Positions 21,184 through 26,872 of a stretch of 26,872 bases of DNA are shown here, piece after piece. The notes under the pieces are model-generated. The model was not told the DNA's origin. It worked only from the letters and a program-made list of their open reading frames with translations, and searched no databases. Source of the stretch: a virus. Within the stretch, counting starts at the first letter, position 1. Each line of letters opens with the position of its first letter. Both the position numbers and the translations under genes were made by a program. The stretch covers positions 1-26,872 of IMG/VR virus record IMGVR_UViG_3300032665_000163. One strand, 5' to 3'.

Positions 21184-23100
21184 ATGGCAAACAACGGATC
21201 AACAACTGCTTCAATCGGGTCGTTATTACAAAATCCACTAGCAGGAATAACCAATTTAGTTGGTTCTCGTACTTCCACTAGTGCGGCTTCGCCTACAACT
21301 GCACCCGCTAATTCTGCACCGCCAAAAGCTACTGCGGCACCTACGGCAGCCAATGGCACTATAATAAAAGGATTGTGCGATATATTAAACGATTGGCAGC
21401 AAGGATTAGTAAAATCAGGAGTGTATACTACTGCCGATAGGTATAATATTGTGTTTGTTCCTCCTGAGCTTGGAGCCGCTACATTAAAAAAACCTGGATC
21501 AACGGATGATACAACTACAGGTATGCAAAACCCTAGTACTGCTAAACAAATTATTGATCCAGCAACCAATTCAAGAAATACTAACAACAGATCGTTAATG
21601 GTTGAGCAAGGTAAATCAATTATACAATTAATTGACGAAGTGATGAAAGGCAGTAGTTATATAAGCAATCAACTCAAAGCGACTACTAACGAACTAACTG
21701 GCAATTCTACTCCTTCAACTCCGGCTAACAAAGATACAGCCTGGTATAATATTACCTGCCAGGCTGTACCACTAGGTGACACTCAAGATCCTAAGCGCAA
21801 TGACTGGGCCATGGATATGACCTACATTGTTAGTACATATAATATAAATCAAACTAGAAGTCCTTATGTAAATCAACCATCGTTTAAAGGTGTGTCTAAA
21901 AGTTATAACTATTGGTTCACTGGAGAAAATACAGAAATATTAAAATATGAACAGGTCATTGACAATAATTTTTGGATGCCGTTGACCGATGCTTCTGGTA
22001 CCGTAGTGCAACAACCGCAGACAGACAGCAAAATACTTTATAAACAATTTTATGCCACACGCAGTGGAACCAGTGATAAAGGCGGCGCAAACGGTGTCAA
22101 TGAGCCAATGGCCAATGCTCAAGATTCTTTAGTTAATGCGGTTGATTTTGCTAAAATTAATTTAACCATTATTGGAGATCCAGCCTGGATACCTCAAGGA
22201 GATACCACCGGTACTACTTCTGCTAAAAACTTTAATTTTAGTGGATTCTACAACGACGGTACTATTAATTTTGAATCAGGTGAAGTTTTATTTGATGTGA
22301 ATTTTAAAACTCCTAGTGATTTTAATCTTGGCACAGGTATTATGGATGTCAATGCCACTGGTGCATCATCTACCGCAGGAAATCCAACATCCATTGGTCA
22401 AAATGCAACTTATCTGGCTACACAGGTAGTTAGTAGATTTTTTAAAGGTCGTTTCGAACAAGATTTAGAAGGAACACTATTAACTTCTGTTCCAATAGAA
22501 GGACCCGTAGTTGATAAAACCCCATTAACTCCTACTGTACCGGCCGCTGCCACTGCTAGTGCTCAAGGAGTTGGAGTTGCTAATAATGTCAGCAACACAA
22601 CAGCACAACTTAACTCTTTGTTACAAAATCCATTGGCAGGAATTACAAATATTGCAAGAACTGGCATTGGTCAGTTTAATACAAATCTAAATACCTTACT
22701 GTCTGGATCTACAAATCCAACCCCCGGTATTCAAAGTACTACCTCTACTGCTAGTAGTCCTGCGGTTACTCCAGCAGGTCCTCCAGATCCAGTTACAACT
22801 AATGGGGTTGTTGCTAATCCAGGAAATGTTCCGGCCCCACAATTTATAAATCAAATTGGCACTACCTTAAATAACGCAGTTGGGCTTACTAATGTTTCAC
22901 AGTTAGGTGAACTGCAAACACAACTTAATGGACTGTTAGCAGGGCAAAGTTTGTCTAGCATAACTCCGGCATCACCTATCTATGGGGCAGTTCAAGCATT
23001 ACAAGGTCAAATTGCACAGGCACAGGCACAACTGTCTAACCCATTTAGAGGTACGCTGAACCCAAGCACAACACAAATAATGGCTAAAGAAAACGGTTAA
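21184..23100 (+). CDS. Baseplate/hub structural protein, second of two adjacent large proteins
   Basis: 638 aa. A short disordered N-terminus is followed by IIKGLCDILNDWQQGLVKSG and YNIVFVPPELGAATLKKP (about 60-110). A beta-rich core follows with AWYNITCQAVPLGDTQDPKR, MDMTYIVSTYNINQTRSPYV, YNYWFTGENTEILKYEQVID and VVSRFFKGRFEQDLEGTL. The C-terminal third (about 450-638) is Thr/Pro/Gln-rich and low in complexity. The 12-residue motif SLLQNPLAGITN occurs twice (13-24 and 478-489). In related phages the regions of this and the preceding gene may be one protein; that is an inference from the way their domains follow one another. It lies directly upstream of gp5. Confidence 0.65.
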   Translation: MANNGSTTASIGSLLQNPLAGITNLVGSRTSTSAASPTTAPANSAPPKATAAPTAANGTIIKGLCDILNDWQQGLVKSGVYTTADRYNIVFVPPELGAATLKKPGSTDDTTTGMQNPSTAKQIIDPATNSRNTNNRSLMVEQGKSIIQLIDEVMKGSSYISNQLKATTNELTGNSTPSTPANKDTAWYNITCQAVPLGDTQDPKRNDWAMDMTYIVSTYNINQTRSPYVNQPSFKGVSKSYNYWFTGENTEILKYEQVIDNNFWMPLTDASGTVVQQPQTDSKILYKQFYATRSGTSDKGGANGVNEPMANAQDSLVNAVDFAKINLTIIGDPAWIPQGDTTGTTSAKNFNFSGFYNDGTINFESGEVLFDVNFKTPSDFNLGTGIMDVNATGASSTAGNPTSIGQNATYLATQVVSRFFKGRFEQDLEGTLLTSVPIEGPVVDKTPLTPTVPAAATASAQGVGVANNVSNTTAQLNSLLQNPLAGITNIARTGIGQFNTNLNTLLSGSTNPTPGIQSTTSTASSPAVTPAGPPDPVTTNGVVANPGNVPAPQFINQIGTTLNNAVGLTNVSQLGELQTQLNGLLAGQSLSSITPASPIYGAVQALQGQIAQAQAQLSNPFRGTLNPSTTQIMAKENG

Positions 23101-23111
23101 GGAATAACACT

Positions 23112-24674
23112 ATGGCAATGAATACACCGAGAGGTAAAGGGCAACCAAAAGAATATAAATTCGATCGTGGGGGTACTCCTAACGATTTTGGTCCTTTCAT
23201 CGGCATTGTTATGAACAACATTGATAATACCCGCCAAGGACGACTACAAGTTTATATTGAGCAGTTTGCTGGACCAGATAGAGAAAATCAAAACTTGTGG
23301 CGAACTGTTAGTTACTGTCCTCCATTCTATGGAGCCACACAACAGTCGGGTACAACACAGGGTACAGGTACATTCGTAGGAAATCGACAAAGTTATGGTT
23401 TTTGGGCTACACCACCAGACTTAGGAGTCAGTGTGCTGTGTTTCTTTGTAGGCGGTGATCCTAGCCAGGGTTATTATGTTGGCTGTATTCCAGACCAAGG
23501 ATTAAATCAAATGATCCCTGCTGTTGGTGCTGTCACTAACTATGTTGTTCAAAATGCAAATCAATCCACATATTTTGCCAAGTCACCAAGATTGCCAGTA
23601 ACAGAAATAAATGCGGCTCCATCAAACACCGCTATTAGTGAAAGCCCGCAACCATTCAACCAACCTAAACCGGTGCATAGTTATAGTGCCGCGGTCTTGT
23701 TTCAACAGGGATTGAACAATGATACTATTCGCGGTCCAATTGCAAGTAGTAGCCAAAGAGAATCACCTAGTAACTGCTATGGAATGAGTACACCGGGTCG
23801 CGCTATCTATCAAGGTGGCGCTACAGACGCTACAATTTTGCAACAGGCAGATTCTGCTAGTACTAATGTAAATGCAGTCAATGTAGTAGGTCGCCGCGGC
23901 GGACATACTTTTGTTATGGATGACGGTGCTGTAGATGGATCTGATAATTTAATTCGTATTCGTACCAGCAAAGGACATCAAATTACTATGAGTGATGATG
24001 GTAACTGTTTATACATTTGCCACGCTAACGGACAGGCCTGGGTTGAACTAGGACAAGAAGGCACCCTAGATGTCTACACTACTAACTCAATTAATATGCG
24101 TACCGAAGGTACCCTAAACTTCCATTCTGATGGCGATATTAATATGTTTGCTGGCGGCAAGTTTAATGTCAAGAGTAAACAGGCGATGAATTTACAAAGT
24201 GATGAAGAACTACAAATTGCTTGTAAAAAGAACTTAACTCTATTCAGTCAAGAAGAAATTGGAGTCAGTGCCAGCGGCATGTTAGCCATTAAATCTAAGT
24301 TGGCCACCATTGATGGCGGAGCCGCACTAAGTCTTAAGGGTCTATTAGTTAGCTTAAATGGCGGCCCTGGACTACCAGTTACTACTCCCAAAGGCCTGAC
24401 AAATTATATCATGCCTAACACAGAATTTAACAACACTACAGGTTGGCAAGTAAGCCCTACCGGTACAGAAAGTATCTGTACTCGCGCTCCTACACACGAG
24501 CCTTGGCCCTATCATAATCAAGGCGTTGGAGTAACAACAGATCTAAGTCAAGGGCAGACTACTCCAAGTCCAGGAGCTCCTGCAATGCCTAGTGGATTTA
24601 GTATTACTAGTTTAGGCTCTACGGCCATTGGCCTAGTAAGTGAAGCGGCCAGTACGGCCGGGGGACTTTTCTAA
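23112..24674 (+). CDS. gp5: Baseplate central spike protein gp5 (OB-fold plus beta-helix needle, no lysozyme domain)
   Basis: 520 aa. An N-terminal gp5/VgrG-type OB fold is visible (FIGIVMNNIDNTRQGRLQVY, then FWATPPDLGVSVLCFFVGGD and GYYVGCIPDQGLNQMIPAVG). From about residue 261 (RRGGHTFVMDDGA) a needle of short beta repeats runs to about 415 (VDGSDNLIRIRTSKGHQITM, TNSINMRTEGTLNFHSDGDI and similar). The T4 lysozyme insert between OB fold and needle is absent; that stretch is a linker of about 120 residues. The last 100 residues are a separate Pro/Thr/Gly-rich tail. The protein should be the membrane-piercing spike at the tail tip. AAGGA lies upstream of the ATG. Confidence 0.92.
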   Translation: MAMNTPRGKGQPKEYKFDRGGTPNDFGPFIGIVMNNIDNTRQGRLQVYIEQFAGPDRENQNLWRTVSYCPPFYGATQQSGTTQGTGTFVGNRQSYGFWATPPDLGVSVLCFFVGGDPSQGYYVGCIPDQGLNQMIPAVGAVTNYVVQNANQSTYFAKSPRLPVTEINAAPSNTAISESPQPFNQPKPVHSYSAAVLFQQGLNNDTIRGPIASSSQRESPSNCYGMSTPGRAIYQGGATDATILQQADSASTNVNAVNVVGRRGGHTFVMDDGAVDGSDNLIRIRTSKGHQITMSDDGNCLYICHANGQAWVELGQEGTLDVYTTNSINMRTEGTLNFHSDGDINMFAGGKFNVKSKQAMNLQSDEELQIACKKNLTLFSQEEIGVSASGMLAIKSKLATIDGGAALSLKGLLVSLNGGPGLPVTTPKGLTNYIMPNTEFNNTTGWQVSPTGTESICTRAPTHEPWPYHNQGVGVTTDLSQGQTTPSPGAPAMPSGFSITSLGSTAIGLVSEAASTAGGLF

Positions 24675-24676
24675 CC

Positions 24677-26554
24677 GTGTCACAATTTACCTACACACTT
24701 CCTAGTGGCAATCGTTTTGTAATGTATGCTCCAGCAGGAACTACACAGGCGCAGGCTGACTATGTATTTTACAGTCAAGTTGCCGCTGGTAGTTTGGTAG
24801 GATATACAGCAGGACAAACACTGTCTGCACCATCTACCAAGTTGGCAAATTTTGCACTGAGTCGACAAGATCGAGACACTGCCGGCGTTCCTAACAGTAC
24901 TATATTAGCCATTGTGTCAGGTTCTCCTATTGTTGCTCCTGTACCCAAATTAACCAATGTTCCATTAACCAGTCCAATCAACGGTGCTGACTATGCCCTA
25001 GTTAATCCGCCGTTGGGAACTAACACAGTAGGACCACTACAGCCTGCACAGGTGCAAGCATTGGTAGCACAAATTTCAAACCTAGTAAATCAACCAGCTA
25101 ATGTAATCACCGCACAGGTGGGCATTGGTCAATACGGTCTTAATTGTCCACAGCTGGAACGAGCAGGATATGTTGTACCCGGAACTTATGACACTTACCT
25201 AGCTAATAATCCAGATCAGTTTGTCAGTGTAATGAGTGCGCCCGGGGTATGGACTGGACAGAATGGTGTAAACAGTGTTCAGGATGTACTAAACGATCCT
25301 TTGTTGCAAACACAGATACAAACTGAAATCATGCAGAACAGCTATGATTCTCTTACAGCGGCTGGAGTAATACAGAGTACACAACCTAACCCACCAAGTC
25401 TAAACACAGGACAAGTCTACACAACAGACAGCAACGGAAATGGTGTGCTACAAAACGCTAGTAGCATAGCATTGTTTGCCGGAGAAATTGCCTTGAGTGG
25501 AGGACTCAGCGGAATCATTGGCAACTCGTTGAGCAATATCAGCGCCAGCAATCTTGTTTCTAGTTTGTCTAATGTAAATGTAACCAGTCTTATCAACGGC
25601 GCTGTAACATCGGTCGGTAATACACTATCTAGTGTAGGAAATACTATTGGTGATATCAGTACATTGGCCTCTACTTCACTTGACAGCCTTGGTTCTACTA
25701 TTACACAAGCCGCCAGCGGGTTAACCACTACCATAGCTGGAGATGTTGGCGCATTAGTTACCAATGCCAGTCAGTTTGGTACAGCGGTTACAAGCCTTTG
25801 GGCCAATGGTAGTAATCTCAGCGGTCTATCTACTCAATTGACCAGTACTCTTAGCAGCCTTAATATACCCAGCATCTCTTCGTTGACTGACAGTCTAGGG
25901 CTAGGCACATTGACAACAGGATTAACCGGTAGTTTAAATAGTCTAACTACCAACGGATTGAACACACTCACAGGCGGACTGACCAATAGCCTTGGTAGTA
26001 TTGGTACTAGTCTTACTGGCATAACAGGATCGTTCTCTGGAGGAGCACTTGATTTGGCTGGCAATCTTAATGATCTAGCTTCTGGTGCATTAAGCGATGC
26101 TACAAATCTTGTTGAAGGATCATTGGGTAATTTACAAGATCTTGCCAGTGGTGCTTTAGGTAGCTTGGGCAGTAGTTTAGATGTGTTTGGTAGTATGAGT
26201 CAGTTTAGTGTGAATTTTTCATTACTGAGCAGTGATAGTTTAGTATCATCAACACAGCCTGCACCTGGATATAGTAACACAGTAAATCGTGCCACAGTAG
26301 ATGCCGCTTTAACTAGAATTATCGGAAATCCGTTAGTGCCTGTTCCGCAGTTTGACTTTCCATCTGGAGTTAGTTTGGGCGCCAGCGCAGACATTACCCA
26401 AGCACAAAATATCCTAAACAGTATCAAAGGAACTGCTAGTCAACTGCTAGGCGGCAGCGCGGCCACTGCCCTAAGAACCGCTACAAATGTAGTTAATAAT
26501 GCAACAACTCAGTTGAGTACAAACAGTGCCGCTGTCAGCAAACTTTTTGGATAG
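24677..26554 (+). CDS. Large repetitive structural protein between gp5 and gp25
   Basis: 625 aa, GTG start at 24677, two bases after the gp5 stop. Residues 1-45 (FTYTLPSGNRFVMYAPAGTT) form a small module. Around 140-230 lies a domain with YGLNCPQLERAGYVVPGTYD, APGVWTGQNGVNSVQDVL and MQNSYDSLTAAGVIQ. I recall this pattern from phage tail proteins, where it looks peptidoglycan-binding-like; its role is unproven. Residues of about 270-500 are built almost only of Ser, Leu, Gly, Asn and Thr in quasi-repeats (LSSLNIPSISSLTDSLGLG, LTGSLNSLTTNGLNTLTGG). A final 100-residue domain follows. It is probably a virion baseplate component given its place in the operon. Confidence 0.6.
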   Translation: MSQFTYTLPSGNRFVMYAPAGTTQAQADYVFYSQVAAGSLVGYTAGQTLSAPSTKLANFALSRQDRDTAGVPNSTILAIVSGSPIVAPVPKLTNVPLTSPINGADYALVNPPLGTNTVGPLQPAQVQALVAQISNLVNQPANVITAQVGIGQYGLNCPQLERAGYVVPGTYDTYLANNPDQFVSVMSAPGVWTGQNGVNSVQDVLNDPLLQTQIQTEIMQNSYDSLTAAGVIQSTQPNPPSLNTGQVYTTDSNGNGVLQNASSIALFAGEIALSGGLSGIIGNSLSNISASNLVSSLSNVNVTSLINGAVTSVGNTLSSVGNTIGDISTLASTSLDSLGSTITQAASGLTTTIAGDVGALVTNASQFGTAVTSLWANGSNLSGLSTQLTSTLSSLNIPSISSLTDSLGLGTLTTGLTGSLNSLTTNGLNTLTGGLTNSLGSIGTSLTGITGSFSGGALDLAGNLNDLASGALSDATNLVEGSLGNLQDLASGALGSLGSSLDVFGSMSQFSVNFSLLSSDSLVSSTQPAPGYSNTVNRATVDAALTRIIGNPLVPVPQFDFPSGVSLGASADITQAQNILNSIKGTASQLLGGSAATALRTATNVVNNATTQLSTNSAAVSKLFG

Positions 26555-26566
26555 TGTAAATACATT

Positions 26567-26872
26567 ATGGCCACATTCGTCGGATTTAGCACTATTAATC
26601 AATACAAAAAATTTACTCTAGTAGACTACGAGTTAGTCAAGCGCGACCTACTAAATGCGTTTAATATTCGTCAGGGCGAGCTGGTTGGCCGTCCTGGATA
26701 CGGAACAGTACTTTGGAATTTTATATTTGAAAACCAAACTACTGATACTGTAAATGCAATTATCACCGAAGTACAACGAGTAGCCGGGGGAGATCCTAGA
26801 GTTTACATCAGCAACACCGAAGTATATCCACAGCAAAACGGACTACTAATACAGTTTTTTGTTAGGGTAGTT
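26567..26872 (+). CDS. gp25: Baseplate wedge protein gp25 (GPW/gp25 family), partial at 3' end
   Basis: 102 codons are visible before the window ends. The segments FNIRQGELVGRPGYGTVLWN, FIFENQTTDTVNAIITEVQR and PRVYISNTEVYPQQNGLLIQ match the gp25 sheath-initiator/wedge family, including the conserved 'R-x-G-Y-G-T-x-x-W' region. The protein would be close to complete, since T4 gp25 has 132 residues. The ATG at 26567 comes 12 nt after the stop of the preceding gene; the Shine-Dalgarno is weak. It continues the rightward baseplate operon. Confidence 0.9.
   Translation, partial: MATFVGFSTINQYKKFTLVDYELVKRDLLNAFNIRQGELVGRPGYGTVLWNFIFENQTTDTVNAIITEVQRVAGGDPRVYISNTEVYPQQNGLLIQFFVRVV

Noticed and set aside
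20267-21587. Minus-strand open frames within the baseplate genes
   Set aside because: They overlap well supported plus-strand structural genes in full and have no initiation signal.
1-26872. CRISPR arrays, insertion sequences, integrase or attachment sites
   Set aside because: No regularly spaced repeats, transposase motifs, terminal inverted repeats or recombinase genes were seen.

Overview
The window is a piece of a T4-like myovirus (class Caudoviricetes) genome. It carries recognisable homologues of T4 gp23, gp22, gp21, gp20, gp26, gp46, gp47, gp55, gp48, gp53, gp5 and gp25. Gene order and protein style look closer to the 'far' T4-like phages of marine and freshwater bacteria (cyanophage and SAR11-phage relatives) than to T4 itself. 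The host cannot be read from the sequence. No tRNA gene, CRISPR array, insertion sequence or integrase was seen.

Layout. (1) About 1-9.44 kb, minus strand: the head module, read leftwards. A tape-measure-like protein with a C-terminal muramidase/transglycosylase domain comes first, then portal gp20, a 74-aa conserved protein, an acidic prohead-core protein, protease gp21, scaffold gp22 and major capsid gp23. A strong intrinsic terminator follows gp23. Beyond it lies a GIY-YIG homing endonuclease with its own sigma70-type promoter, and the first codons of another gene. (2) 9.47-11.04 kb, plus strand: baseplate hub protein gp26, a small overlapping gene, and a conserved unknown gene. (3) 11.0-13.8 kb: an accessory block. 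It holds an arginyl-tRNA-protein-transferase-like GNAT protein (minus), a DUF6614-like protein and an unknown 300-aa protein (plus), a roughly 400-nt non-coding stretch that folds as an elaborate structured RNA (minus strand favoured), and a second GIY-YIG protein (minus). (4) 13.8-18.4 kb, minus strand: late sigma factor gp55, gp47 and gp46 (Mre11/Rad50-like recombination nuclease) and a radical SAM/SPASM protein, tightly packed behind a near-consensus sigma70 promoter. (5) 18.5-26.87 kb, plus strand: the baseplate module, with gp48, gp53, two large hub-like proteins, gp5, a repetitive 625-aa structural protein and the start of gp25.

How the genes fit together: gp55 directs late transcription of the head and baseplate modules. 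gp46/47 make recombination intermediates that, in T4, are tied to replication and late transcription. gp20-gp23 build the prohead, and gp48/53/5/25/26 with the tape measure build the baseplate and tail. gp5 lacks the lysozyme domain known from T4, and a lysozyme-like domain sits instead on the tape-measure protein. The least explained parts are the structured RNA at 12.97-13.38 kb and the arginyltransferase-like protein.
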